Part shown: in pieces, positions 15,162-23,537 of the stretch
How the letters are laid out: every line of letters starts with the position of its first letter
Numbering within the stretch: the stretch's first letter is position 1
The notes under the pieces: model-generated
Told to the model about the DNA's origin: nothing
Databases searched by the model: none
The model's input: the letters and a program-made list of their open reading frames with translations, nothing else
Translations under genes and position numbers: made by a program
Source: Oscillospiraceae bacterium
GTDB taxonomy: Bacteria > Bacillota > Clostridia > Oscillospirales > Acutalibacteraceae
Length of the DNA stretch: 64,000 bases
Direction of reading: 5' to 3'
Assembly: GCA_029219165.1 (NCBI GenBank)
Contig: JAQXSW010000013.1
Span: forward strand, 1-64,000

Positions 15162-17288
15162 TTAATTGATTTCTTTTGCTATTTGAAGAGCTGAAGATGT
15201 TGCGTTCTTGATTGTACCTACTTTGTTTGCATCGCCTACTGCGTAGACTTTTCTGCATACGCTCTTAGCTACAGGAACAAGTTCATTTACGCTACGTACG
15301 CCAGCTGCAAAGAATACATAGTCTGCCTTTGGCTGAACCTTTCCGCCACCCTTAACTTCAACAACTACGTCATTTTCACCAATTTCAGTAAGTTTTGCAG
15401 AAGTAAGGAATAATGCGCCTCCTTCAGCAAGCTTTGGATAAAGGTCATAGTAGTGCTGAACATAGAGTCCTGGGCCAATCTTGTCTTGCATTTCTACTAA
15501 AGTAACATGGTTGCCCTGTGCCATGAAGTATTCTGCAGTTTCAAGACCTGTAAGACCTGTACCAACAACTACAACGTTTTTGTCTGTAATGTTGAGCTTG
15601 TTCATCATTGCATCTGCGCCTGTCATAACATGCTTCTGGTCAGCGCCTGGAATCTTCATAGGAACACCAGCCTTACCACCAGTTGCAACAACAATTGCAT
15701 ATGGATCAAGCTCACGAAGAGAATCTTCAGTTACTTCCTGACTATATTTAATCTTAGCACCTGCAACCTTTGCACGGTTAGTAAGGTCGTTAATAGCCCA
15801 GTCAATCTTCTCCTTATGAGGTGGCTTGTTTGCCGCATTGAGCTGACCGCCAGAAACTTTTTCTTTTTCAAGAACAGTTACGTCGAAGTCTCTTGCAGCA
15901 AGTTCACGAGCTGCTGTAAGACCTGCAGGACCAGCACCAATAACAACAACTTTTCTGCCTGCACCATTCTTTGGCATGTTCTTGTAGTCGATTTCACGAC
16001 AGCACTTAGGGTTGAGAGCACATTCACAAGACTCAAATCTAAATGCATTTTCAAACAATGACTGGAAGCAAGCAAGACATCCAACACAACGCTGGATTTC
16101 CTTTGTTCTTCCTTCCTTTGCCTTTAATGCCCATTCAGGATCTGCAAGAAGAGGTCTAGCAAGACCAATGAAGTCCTGAACACCATCTTCAATGAGTTTA
16201 TCTGCGAAGTCTGGTTCGCGGATGACACCAACAGCAATGATAGGAATATTAACTGCATCCTTGATTGCCTTAACCATGTATGTACGCCAACCCTGTGGTA
16301 CATTTATAGGCTCAACAGTGTGGTTAGGTGTTTCATATCCACCAACTGAAAGGTCAAGAGCTGCTACACCAGCCTGCTCAAGACGCTTTGCAATTTGAAT
16401 TCCTTCATCAATTGTAAGACCTTTTCCATCGTCTCCAATAGTGCTATACATTTCGTCCATTGTCAAGCGGACGCAGATTGGGTAATCCTTTCCGCATTTT
16501 TCCTGAATTCCAGAAATGATTTCTAACATGAAACGCATACGGTTTTCAAGAGAACCACCGTAGCGGTCATGACGTCTATTTGTCCAAGGTGAGAGGAACT
16601 GCTGAAGAAGGTAGCCGTGAGAAGCGTGAAGTTCAACACCATCTACGCCAGCCTTTTGGCAACGTACAGCAGCATCAATAAATTGTTTCTCAAGGAGTTT
16701 TATTTCAGGAATTGTAAGTGGATGTACTCTTGCTGGGAATGCACCATTTCTTGATGTATCAAGTGGTACGTTAGAAGCACTTACGTTTGGTAACATTACA
16801 TACTTCTGTAAATTGTTGATTGTTGGGTTATTTTCCATAGGTGGAACAATTACACCCATTAATTTTCTGCAAAGTGGAATTGCATAATTCCAATAGTTTG
16901 GAATGAATTTCTCACCAAGCTGAACGAGACCCCATGTTGTACTGAGAATTGCTTCGTTCTGTCTACCAGCGTGATGAAGCTGAACAAAGAACTTTGTGCC
17001 ATTGGCATGAAGCATTTCTACGCCTTCTCTAAGAGACTCAATGTTCTTGTCTCTAGCCATTGAAACCTGCATTGGAAGACCAATACCTGTAGTTTCATTT
17101 ACACGTACAATACCTGAAATGATAAGACCAACTTCGCCCTTTGAACGAGCAGCATAGTAGTCCATCCAACGCTGTCCAACCTTTCCGTTAGGCTCAGCAA
17201 CGTCAACTCCCATTGAAGTCATTACAATACGGTTTTTGATTTCTACATTACCTATTTTACCAGGTGTAAATAAATTTTCATATTTCAT
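15162..17288 (-). CDS. Old Yellow Enzyme-type FMN/4Fe-4S/FAD reductase (FadH/BaiCD-like)
   Basis: This 708-residue enzyme has three parts. The FMN-binding TIM barrel (residues 1-390) contains FVQLHHAGRQ and ELHASHGYLLQQFLSP, with catalytic-region His221 and His224. A 4Fe-4S segment has Cys401, Cys404, Cys407 and Cys423 (CALNP). A C-terminal flavoprotein domain has GAGPAG at 451-456 and a second nucleotide fold starting VVVVGTGLTGLETAEYF. Members include 2,4-dienoyl-CoA reductase, enoate reductase, trimethylamine dehydrogenase and the bile-acid reductases BaiCD/BaiH. They typically reduce alpha,beta-unsaturated bonds with NAD(P)H. The protein is about 35 residues longer than FadH because of an insertion after HAGRQ (about 112-165), which may reshape the active site. 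It is in an operon with the DUF4334-like and SDR genes. Confidence 0.93.
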   Translation of the reverse strand: MKYENLFTPGKIGNVEIKNRIVMTSMGVDVAEPNGKVGQRWMDYYAARSKGEVGLIISGIVRVNETTGIGLPMQVSMARDKNIESLREGVEMLHANGTKFFVQLHHAGRQNEAILSTTWGLVQLGEKFIPNYWNYAIPLCRKLMGVIVPPMENNPTINNLQKYVMLPNVSASNVPLDTSRNGAFPARVHPLTIPEIKLLEKQFIDAAVRCQKAGVDGVELHASHGYLLQQFLSPWTNRRHDRYGGSLENRMRFMLEIISGIQEKCGKDYPICVRLTMDEMYSTIGDDGKGLTIDEGIQIAKRLEQAGVAALDLSVGGYETPNHTVEPINVPQGWRTYMVKAIKDAVNIPIIAVGVIREPDFADKLIEDGVQDFIGLARPLLADPEWALKAKEGRTKEIQRCVGCLACFQSLFENAFRFESCECALNPKCCREIDYKNMPKNGAGRKVVVIGAGPAGLTAARELAARDFDVTVLEKEKVSGGQLNAANKPPHKEKIDWAINDLTNRAKVAGAKIKYSQEVTEDSLRELDPYAIVVATGGKAGVPMKIPGADQKHVMTGADAMMNKLNITDKNVVVVGTGLTGLETAEYFMAQGNHVTLVEMQDKIGPGLYVQHYYDLYPKLAEGGALFLTSAKLTEIGENDVVVEVKGGGKVQPKADYVFFAAGVRSVNELVPVAKSVCRKVYAVGDANKVGTIKNATSSALQIAKEIN

Positions 17289-17301
17289 GATTTTTCACCT
17301 A

Positions 17302-17895
17302 TTATTTGCCGTAGTTAGGACATTCTTTTTTCATCTTAAACTTACGAGGTAATGCTTTTGCGTCTCCGCGATATGTACGGTATGGACCTTCAAGAAGCCA
17401 GAAGTGTGGACGCATTTTGTCCTTCTTAGTAACTCCGTATGTACCAATAAGAAGGTAAACACCATCTGCAACCTTTCTAACTTCGTCAACCATCTGTGTA
17501 GCTGCTGTGAGTGAGTAGAAAGCCTTGTAGATTAATGTGAATGCTGGCTTGCTATCATAACGAGATGGAGCAATAGTTGTATACATAGGGAATTTTGTGT
17601 AAAGTTCGCCATTTACTGCTCTGAAAAGGTTGTAGCCGCGTCCTTCTTTGTCATTTTCCAAACGGAAAGCCTTACCAACCCATTCAGGATTCATGAAAGG
17701 ATTGTCACATGAAAGATGCCACTCAATGTAGTCTCTTACGCTGTGATGTGAGAGCTTAGTAGAGTGGAACTCACCCTGCATTTCTTCCATTGTTGGAGCT
17801 GGAAGAGTCTTGAACAATTCCATGAGCTCCTCCTGTGAGTAATCCATTAAGTCATGAACGCCATGATATAATGTTGTTGTGTCTTTTTCAAACAT
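17302..17895 (-). CDS. DUF4334/GXWXG-like protein
   Basis: I recognise this 197-residue protein only weakly. The layout MQGEFHSTK, then WVGKAFRLEN, FTLIYKAFYS and VYLLIGTYGV...HFWLLEGP resembles DUF4334 proteins with an N-terminal GXWXG domain, whose function is not established. It has no signal peptide or membrane helix. It is the first gene of the reductase operon, 13 bases before the Old Yellow Enzyme-type gene, and its promoter carries the TetR operator. A role in binding or modifying the same substrate is inference. Confidence 0.65.
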   Translation of the reverse strand: MFEKDTTTLYHGVHDLMDYSQEELMELFKTLPAPTMEEMQGEFHSTKLSHHSVRDYIEWHLSCDNPFMNPEWVGKAFRLENDKEGRGYNLFRAVNGELYTKFPMYTTIAPSRYDSKPAFTLIYKAFYSLTAATQMVDEVRKVADGVYLLIGTYGVTKKDKMRPHFWLLEGPYRTYRGDAKALPRKFKMKKECPNYGK

Positions 17896-17974
17896 AATAA
17901 AATCCTCCTCGATTTTTAACTAATACAACTTCTATTTTATTCCTTAACACATTTAATATCTGCACATAAAGAAC

Positions 17975-18004
17975 ATTATGTGTCCAAATTTGGACACATT
18001 TCAA
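17975..18004 (-). promoter_or_regulatory. Reductase operon promoter with 22-bp palindromic operator
   Basis: On the minus strand TTGAAA (18004-17999) and CATAAT (17980-17975) frame an 18-bp spacer. The spacer is filled by a palindrome covering 17978-17999: the half-site ATGTGTCCAAA followed by its exact complement. This is the expected geometry for direct repression by the divergent TetR-family protein. Confidence 0.82.
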
Positions 18005-18010
18005 ATTTAT

Positions 18011-18022
18011 TCCAAACTTGGA
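18011..18022. promoter_or_regulatory. Second, imperfect operator
   Basis: TCCAAACTTGGA matches the core of the main operator with one central mismatch per half. Its centre lies 28 bp from the first one. It sits just upstream of the -35 box of the TetR gene, so it could mediate autoregulation. Confidence 0.6.
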
Positions 18023-18033
18023 CGAGTTTTTTC

Positions 18034-18062
18034 TTTTCAAATTCATATACTATTGTTATAAT
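18034..18062 (+). promoter_or_regulatory. Promoter of the TetR gene
   Basis: TTTTCA (18034-18039) and TATAAT (18057-18062) are separated by 17 bp, 33 bases upstream of the start codon. Confidence 0.65.
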
Positions 18063-18095
18063 ATTGACATAAATTTTTTATAACGTGGTGGAAAT

Positions 18096-18662
18096 ATGAA
18101 GCTTGATTTTCGCTCAAAGTTATCAGTATCTCAAAAGAGAACAACAACAATGATTGTAAACACTCTCTATATGTTACTTACAAAAAAGAGTTTTGATGAA
18201 ATAACTGTTAGAGAAATATGTAAAATAAGTCTTATTCCGCACTCCACTTTTTACAACTATTTTGAGGATAAGTATGACGTTGTAAAATGGAGCTTTTACG
18301 CAATTGTCTACGACTATTATCCTGAAATGGATGAAGTAATGAATCACTATGACAATATAGAAAAGTCAGCAGATCTTCTCTATGATTTTATAGATGATTA
18401 CAGAGGAATAATGTCAAAGGTTGCAAAGAAGAATCCTGTAGATGGAACGTTCTATAAAATAATAAAGACTTGTATGTACGAAATTGGTGAAATAATTGCT
18501 AAAAATTGTACTAGAGACAAGGACTTTGGAATTCCATATGAAATAGTATTTGGCAATTATGTAAATGGATTTAATGAAGTACTTGTTCAGTCGTTCTATG
18601 AGAAGAAGGTTTATACAAGAGACCAGATTAAAACCTACATGAAAGAATTTTATGCAAAATAA
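18096..18662 (+). CDS. TetR/AcrR family regulator
   Basis: This 188-residue protein has an N-terminal TetR helix-turn-helix (ITVREICKISLIPHSTFYNYFEDKYDVV, about residues 38-65) and an all-helical ligand-binding domain. It is transcribed divergently from the DUF4334-like/reductase/SDR operon. The intergenic region holds a perfect 22-bp palindrome and a second partial copy, so it very probably represses that operon and itself until a ligand binds. The ligand is likely the reductase substrate or product, which is inference. GTGG before the ATG is a weak ribosome site. Confidence 0.92.
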   Translation: MKLDFRSKLSVSQKRTTTMIVNTLYMLLTKKSFDEITVREICKISLIPHSTFYNYFEDKYDVVKWSFYAIVYDYYPEMDEVMNHYDNIEKSADLLYDFIDDYRGIMSKVAKKNPVDGTFYKIIKTCMYEIGEIIAKNCTRDKDFGIPYEIVFGNYVNGFNEVLVQSFYEKKVYTRDQIKTYMKEFYAK

Positions 18663-18691
18663 AAAGAACCAGGAAGTAATTCCTGGTTCTT
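18658..18691 (+). terminator. Terminator, second identical copy
   Basis: The stem AAGAACCAGGAA/GTAA loop is identical over 34 nt to 13411-13444. A T run follows. Confidence 0.9.
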
Positions 18692-18704
18692 AATTTTTTA
18701 AAAA

Positions 18705-18737
18705 GAAAAACCCGCGGCCTATTGGCTACGGGTTTGC
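18705..18737 (-). terminator. Terminator of tRNA-Ser(TGA)
   Basis: The stem AAACCCG/CGGGTTT has an inner GCC/GGC extension. It starts right after the CCA end and is followed by T-rich sequence on the minus strand. Confidence 0.8.
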
Positions 18738-18826
18738 TGGCGCAGAGGGTGGGATTCGAACCCACGCGGGGTTTCCCCCAAACGGTTTTCAAGACCGCCT
18801 CGTTATGACCACTTCGATACCTCTGC
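18738..18826 (-). tRNA. tRNA-Ser(TGA)
   Basis: This 89-nt class II tRNA has the acceptor stem GCAGAGG/CCTCTGC, discriminator G and an encoded CCA. The anticodon loop CTTGAAA reads TGA. It has a long variable arm (TGGGGGAAACCCCG region) and the T arm GTGGG-TTCGAAT-CCCAC. It decodes UCN codons. Confidence 0.97.
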
Positions 18827-18842
18827 GTGTTAGAGCGTAGTT

Positions 18843-18871
18843 ATATTAACATATTTGAAATTTACTGTCAA
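18843..18871 (-). promoter_or_regulatory. Promoter of tRNA-Ser(TGA)
   Basis: On the minus strand TTGACA (18871-18866) and TAATAT (18848-18843) are separated by 17 bp, 16 bases before the tRNA 5' end. Confidence 0.85.
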
Positions 18872-18917
18872 TAATTTTTGTGGTAAAATTATATTGTATT
18901 TTTTCGGAGGTGTTCTT

Positions 18918-20222
18918 ATGGAAAAGAAACGCTCTAATTTTAGAATGTGGCTTCTTGTTTGGGGTCTTGGACTTGCCGGACAAATTTGCTGGAATATGGA
19001 GAATCAGTGGTTCAATACATTTGTGTACTCAAAAATTGGTAAAGATCCAAGTATTATTACCGGAATGCTTATCTGTTCAGCTTTGGCTACGACATTTTCA
19101 ACTTTCTTCTTTGGAACCTGGTCTGACAGAACCGGAAAAAGAAGACACTTTATTTCATTCGGATATATCCTTTGGGGTATTTTCACAATTGCTTTTGGAC
19201 TTACCGAGTTTATTAGTAAGGACCTTTATGTATTCCTTGGAATAATGGTTGTCCTTGCAGATACAGTTATGAGTTTCTTTGGTTCCATGGGTAACGACTC
19301 CGGATTTAATACCTGGACAAATGACATTATGACCGACTTTAACCGAGGCGGTATAGGTGCGGCTCTGGCAACTCAGCCGGTACTTGGAACAATTCTTGGA
19401 ACCGTTGTCGGTGGCCTTTTGGTTGGCAGCAACGACAACTATATGAGATTGTTCCTTGTAATGGGTGCATTCGTCATTATCTTTGGTGTTATCTCATTTT
19501 TTGCATTGTCACCGGCTGATGATGTAGAGCCGCACAAAGACGGTTCTTTCTGGCATCAGTTTATGACTGTATTTAACTTTAAAAGGTTCTTTTCACTTAA
19601 GGAACTTGTACTTGTAAATGTTGGTGTATGTGTATTTTTTATTGGTTTCAACGTATACTTTGCATACCTTGGAAACTACCTTATACACTTCCTTGGATAT
19701 ACACCTGACATTATGGGTATTGTAGAAGCTGTTCCTTTGGTTCTTGCAATGCTTACAGCAATTCCTGTAAGTAAGTTTATTAACGACGGTAAGACTGCGG
19801 AAGTTGCAATATTTGGTGTAATTGTAAATGTCATAGGAGCAATAATTACATATTTTGTAAGACCGGCATCAGTGGATCCTACAAAGTTCTTTAATTTACA
19901 TGTATTTCTTGGAATTTTAGTTGTTGGTATTGGCTACATTTCTATTCTTCAAAGTACAAAAGTATGGTCAAAACAACTTTATCCAAAAGATGCAAAAGGC
20001 CAATTTGAAGGCATTTGGATTTTGTTCTTTGTACTCCTTCCTATGATTGGTGGATCGCTTATTGGACAGGCAGTTGTTAAGACCGGAGGGGAAACCTTTA
20101 TGGATGAAATCAGCGGACAAATGCAGTACATTCCAAATCAGAATATCTTCCTTGTGGGCGGACTTATATGTCTTTTGTCAATTATTCCATTCGCGATGAA
20201 TTTAAGGAAGAAAAAATCTTAA
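18918..20222 (+). CDS. MFS transporter
   Basis: This 434-residue protein has about 12 membrane helices and the typical loop-2 motif GTWSDRTGKRRHFI. The ATG at 18918 is chosen because GGAGGT lies seven bases upstream; an in-frame ATG at 18855 would add a hydrophobic leader with no ribosome site. An aromatic, Asn-rich N-terminal helix (WNMENQWFNTFVY) and DSGFNTWTND resemble the SLC45/GPH-like branch of the superfamily. The substrate is unknown. The two-component genes begin 45 bases downstream on the same strand and might be co-transcribed. Confidence 0.85.
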   Translation: MEKKRSNFRMWLLVWGLGLAGQICWNMENQWFNTFVYSKIGKDPSIITGMLICSALATTFSTFFFGTWSDRTGKRRHFISFGYILWGIFTIAFGLTEFISKDLYVFLGIMVVLADTVMSFFGSMGNDSGFNTWTNDIMTDFNRGGIGAALATQPVLGTILGTVVGGLLVGSNDNYMRLFLVMGAFVIIFGVISFFALSPADDVEPHKDGSFWHQFMTVFNFKRFFSLKELVLVNVGVCVFFIGFNVYFAYLGNYLIHFLGYTPDIMGIVEAVPLVLAMLTAIPVSKFINDGKTAEVAIFGVIVNVIGAIITYFVRPASVDPTKFFNLHVFLGILVVGIGYISILQSTKVWSKQLYPKDAKGQFEGIWILFFVLLPMIGGSLIGQAVVKTGGETFMDEISGQMQYIPNQNIFLVGGLICLLSIIPFAMNLRKKKS

Positions 20223-20267
20223 GATTTATTTAAGGGTTTTTATTTATTCTAACATTGGGTGAATAAT

Positions 20268-20948
20268 ATGCGTGTTTTAATAGTTGAAGACGAGGTTAGA
20301 CTTGCTGAAGCCCTCGGAGAAATCATGAAAAGTCAAAGATATACTGTTGACATAGTTTATGATGGAGAAGACGGTTTCGACTATGCTACCTCCGGTATAT
20401 ATGATGTTATAGTTTTGGACGTTATGCTTCCAAAGAAGAACGGTTTTGACATTGTGCGGGAAATGCGTGCTCAAAAAGATCAAACCCCTGTTATTATGCT
20501 GACGGCAAAAGATGAAACAGCAGACAAGATAAAGGGGCTTGACTGTGGTGCAGACGACTACCTTACAAAGCCATTTGTACCGGGTGAGCTTTTAGCCAGA
20601 ATTAGAGCTATATCCCGTCGTCAGGGTGAAGTTGTAATTGACGAACTAAAGTTTAATGATGTTTCCCTTAACCTTTCAAATTACACACTTGAAAGTGGCG
20701 GAAATTCAATCAATCTTGGACCAAAAGAGTTTGATATCATGAAAATTCTTTTGTCTAATCCGTCAGTTATTGTTCCAAAAGAGGACATCCTTATTAAAGT
20801 ATGGGGAACAGAGTCAGACGCAGAGGACAACAATGTTGAAGTGTATATTTCATTTCTACGTAAGAAATTAACCCATATAAAATCTAAGGTGCAAATTGCA
20901 ACTATAAGAAAAATCGGATACCGCTTGGAGGTGGGCACTGATTGTTAA
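20268..20948 (+). CDS. OmpR-family response regulator
   Basis: This 226-residue protein has a receiver domain and a winged-helix DNA-binding domain. The receiver has acidic pair Glu7/Asp8, phospho-acceptor Asp51 in VIVLDVMLP and Lys in LTKPF. The winged helix contains LGPKEFDIMKILLSNPSVIV and IRKIGYRLE. The ATG at 20268 follows GGGTG; a GTG lies at 20259. Its stop overlaps the kinase start by seven bases, so the pair forms one unit. Target genes are unknown, though the neighbouring transporter is a candidate. Confidence 0.93.
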   Translation: MRVLIVEDEVRLAEALGEIMKSQRYTVDIVYDGEDGFDYATSGIYDVIVLDVMLPKKNGFDIVREMRAQKDQTPVIMLTAKDETADKIKGLDCGADDYLTKPFVPGELLARIRAISRRQGEVVIDELKFNDVSLNLSNYTLESGGNSINLGPKEFDIMKILLSNPSVIVPKEDILIKVWGTESDAEDNNVEVYISFLRKKLTHIKSKVQIATIRKIGYRLEVGTDC

Positions 20949-22237
20949 AAAAGCTTAGAAAAAAGTTTATTTTCAGCAATATGTTCCTTGTGTCCATAAT
21001 TATTTTATTGGTTTTCAGTTCTCTATTCTTTTCAAACTATTACAGAGAAAGAAGAGAGTCTCTTGATGCACTGCAAGCGGTAGCTAATAACACCATTTTA
21101 AATTATGAAATAAATAAACATAAATATGTTGGAAATTTAAATTTCTCCGAATATGTCCCGTTATCAAATGCGGTGTCAACTGTTGCTGTCCTATCTCAAG
21201 TTGATAAGTATGGCAATATACTTGCATACGGGGTATCAGGAAATGTTACGGCATCAAAAGAGTTAATTAACAAGGCAATTAACCATGCCTACAAGAGTAG
21301 TTCATCAGATGGTGTTATTTCAGGTATGGGTGTTCGGTTCTTAAAGGTTGAAAATAAGGTTGGCGGTTATAACATTGCAATTGCAGATATAACCGCAGAA
21401 AACGCAACGTTAGCATTTTTGTTTAGGGCATATTTAATAGGTGCATTATTTATCTTGGCCATTATGTTTTTAATCAGTGATTATATGGCATTCAAAGCAA
21501 TTTCCCCTGTGGAAAAGTCCTGGAAAAATCAGAATAGATTTGTTGCGGATGCATCACATGAACTTAAAACTCCACTTACTGTAATACTGGCAAATATGGA
21601 CATCATTTCTTCAAATCCAAACGCCACTATTGAAGAGCAGAAGAAGTGGATTGAAAACACAAAGTCAGAAGCCACAAGAATGACAGATCTTATAAACGAC
21701 ATGTTGTTCCTTGCTAAGAGTGATGCCGCCGTAGAACAAAGCCTAAACACCATGGAGGTTAATTTAAGTAATCTTTGTGAAGAATGCGCGCTGACATTTG
21801 AGGCGGTTGCATTTGAACGTGGAGTAACACTTAACTCTGCAATAGCACCTAATGTTATTGCACGTGTTGACGAAGCAAAGATGAAACAGGCAATAATCAT
21901 ACTTTTGGACAACGCAATAAAGTATGTGGATGACAGCGGTGTAATTACCCTTGCTCTTGAAACGAATTCAAAGAATATAAAAATCTCTGTGTTTAACACA
22001 GGTGACCCTATTCCTTTAGATAAACAAAAACATATTTTTGAAAGGTTTTTTAGGGCAGAAGAATCAAGAGCGCGTGACAGAGGTGGCTATGGCCTTGGCC
22101 TTTCAATTGCCGGTAATATTATGCAGGCGCATAAAGGTCGTTTGGATCTTGAGTATTCAGATAGCAGAGGAACCTGTTTTAATCTTATTGTTCCAGCCAT
22201 TAAACAATCCATTGTTAAAAAACGTAAGACAACCTAG
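20942..22237 (+). CDS. Sensor histidine kinase
   Basis: This 431-residue kinase has two membrane helices (about residues 10-31 and 162-184) around an extracytoplasmic sensing segment. The HisKA domain has His206 in DASHELKTPLTV. The ATPase domain has LLDNAIKY, GDPIP and GGYGLGLSIA. It is complete. The start is TTG at 20942, inside the end of the response regulator gene and after GGAGG. The last 81 bp overlap the 3' end of the convergent M50 protease gene. Confidence 0.93.
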   Translation: MLKKLRKKFIFSNMFLVSIIILLVFSSLFFSNYYRERRESLDALQAVANNTILNYEINKHKYVGNLNFSEYVPLSNAVSTVAVLSQVDKYGNILAYGVSGNVTASKELINKAINHAYKSSSSDGVISGMGVRFLKVENKVGGYNIAIADITAENATLAFLFRAYLIGALFILAIMFLISDYMAFKAISPVEKSWKNQNRFVADASHELKTPLTVILANMDIISSNPNATIEEQKKWIENTKSEATRMTDLINDMLFLAKSDAAVEQSLNTMEVNLSNLCEECALTFEAVAFERGVTLNSAIAPNVIARVDEAKMKQAIIILLDNAIKYVDDSGVITLALETNSKNIKISVFNTGDPIPLDKQKHIFERFFRAEESRARDRGGYGLGLSIAGNIMQAHKGRLDLEYSDSRGTCFNLIVPAIKQSIVKKRKTT

Positions 22238-22792
22238 ATAGAATGTAAAAAGGAAGTATGAGTAGTTAAAAATTCCTGCCATGGATTCTAAAAATAGAAT
22301 TGAAAAGGAAAGCACAAGAAAAATGAAATCCAGTATTTGTTTAACTTTCTTTGCAATAGTTGGATTTTTTAATGATGCAATTAATAAATAGCATATTCTT
22401 CCACCATCCAGTTCACTGATTGGTAGCAAGTTGAAAATGGCAAGGGCAAGGTTTATGTTTTGCAAGTCTTTATTAAGATCAAATACATAGCAAACAATAA
22501 ATATTATTATGTTTACAAGCGGTCCAAAAAGGGCCGCTTGTATTTCTTTTTTATAGGAAAGTTCTTTTTGTATGTATGTCATTCTAAGTCCAAAAGGAGT
22601 GAATTCAATTAACTTAGGTGCATTTTTTTGGAGGACTATTACAATGATATGTCCAAGTTCATGACAGAGTGCGCTTATGAATGCAAGGAAGAAAGTGTTC
22701 TCTTCGTCTAGTAATAAAAGGACAGTTATGGTCATAGAAAACCAAAAAGAAATCCGTATGGAAGTAGACTTGATTTTTATCTCCAAAATCAT
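22157..22792 (-). CDS. M50 family site-2-protease-like membrane metalloprotease
   Basis: This 211-residue protein has the zinc motif HELGH at 44-48 inside a hydrophobic helix. The second metal motif is NLLPISELDGGR. It has about five hydrophobic segments. It resembles SpoIVFB-type proteases, which cleave membrane-bound pro-sigma-K, but lacks the CBS domain of that protein. A sporulation role is therefore only possible. It converges on and overlaps the kinase gene by 81 bp and is divergent from the YgjP-like gene. Confidence 0.85.
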   Translation of the reverse strand: MILEIKIKSTSIRISFWFSMTITVLLLLDEENTFFLAFISALCHELGHIIVIVLQKNAPKLIEFTPFGLRMTYIQKELSYKKEIQAALFGPLVNIIIFIVCYVFDLNKDLQNINLALAIFNLLPISELDGGRICYLLIASLKNPTIAKKVKQILDFIFLVLSFSILFLESMAGIFNYSYFLFTFYLGCLTFFNNGLFNGWNNKIKTGSSAI

Positions 22793-22838
22793 TCTCCTCT
22801 CTCTTTTAATGATATGAAAAAGATGTTAGAATATTGAT

Positions 22839-23537
22839 ATGGTTATTGAACTTCACGGCATACAAATTAATGTCGAAAGAAAGAAAATTAAAAATCTTCA
22901 CATACATATAAAGCCACCCTTTGGGGAGGTTTATGTTACCGCGCCTATTAGTATGAAAGATTCACAAATTCTTGACTTTGTTTACGCAAAAGAGGATTGG
23001 ATTTTAAAGAATGTAGACCGTATGACAAAGACTAATGTGACCCCTGAACCCGAGTATGTAACAGGAGATTTAATTCCAATTTGGGGTGAGGTGTACACTT
23101 TAGAAGTTCGTGGAAATGAATCGCTTGGTGACGGCAGGAGAAAATACGATATAAAAATTGAGGAAGACATTGTTGTACTGTATGCACCGTATAATTCTTC
23201 TAAAGAAGAAAAAGAAGCATATTTTCTTGAGTGGTACAGAAGTGAATTGTATGAGCGTGTAAACATTCTTTTGCCACAGTGGGAAAAGTACACGGGGCTA
23301 TATTGTTCTTCTTGGCAGAGTAAGAACATGAAGACCAGATGGGGCTCGTGCAACACAAAGACAAATAAGGTGTGGCTGAATGTTCAACTTGCAAAATATC
23401 CGGTTGAATGCTTGGAGTATGTAATTCTTCATGAGCTTGCACACACGAAAGTTCCAAACCACGGTCCGGACTTTAAGGCAATATTAAATGAGTACATGCC
23501 TGATTGGAAGGAAAATAGAAAGAGGCTTCGGGAATGA
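22839..23537 (+). CDS. YgjP-like (DUF45) metallopeptidase-fold protein
   Basis: This 232-residue protein carries the DUF45/SprT-like block MKTRWGSCNTKTNKVWLN followed by YVILHELAHTKVPNHGPDF, with the zinc motif HELAH. The first half is a beta-rich N-terminal region typical of the family. The physiological role is not well established; nucleic-acid-linked operons are common. It overlaps galM by four bases. Confidence 0.88.
   Translation: MVIELHGIQINVERKKIKNLHIHIKPPFGEVYVTAPISMKDSQILDFVYAKEDWILKNVDRMTKTNVTPEPEYVTGDLIPIWGEVYTLEVRGNESLGDGRRKYDIKIEEDIVVLYAPYNSSKEEKEAYFLEWYRSELYERVNILLPQWEKYTGLYCSSWQSKNMKTRWGSCNTKTNKVWLNVQLAKYPVECLEYVILHELAHTKVPNHGPDFKAILNEYMPDWKENRKRLRE

Noticed and set aside
15162-17288. 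Firm assignment of the reductase as a bile-acid enzyme
   Set aside because: No other bai genes are in the window; family motifs allow several enone substrates.
18855-18917. Upstream start of the MFS transporter gene
   Set aside because: The ATG at 18855 lacks a ribosome site, while the one at 18918 follows GGAGGT.
21529-21999. 156-residue minus-strand open frame inside the histidine kinase gene
   Set aside because: It is antisense to the conserved HisKA and ATPase coding sequence and has no ribosome site or known motif.
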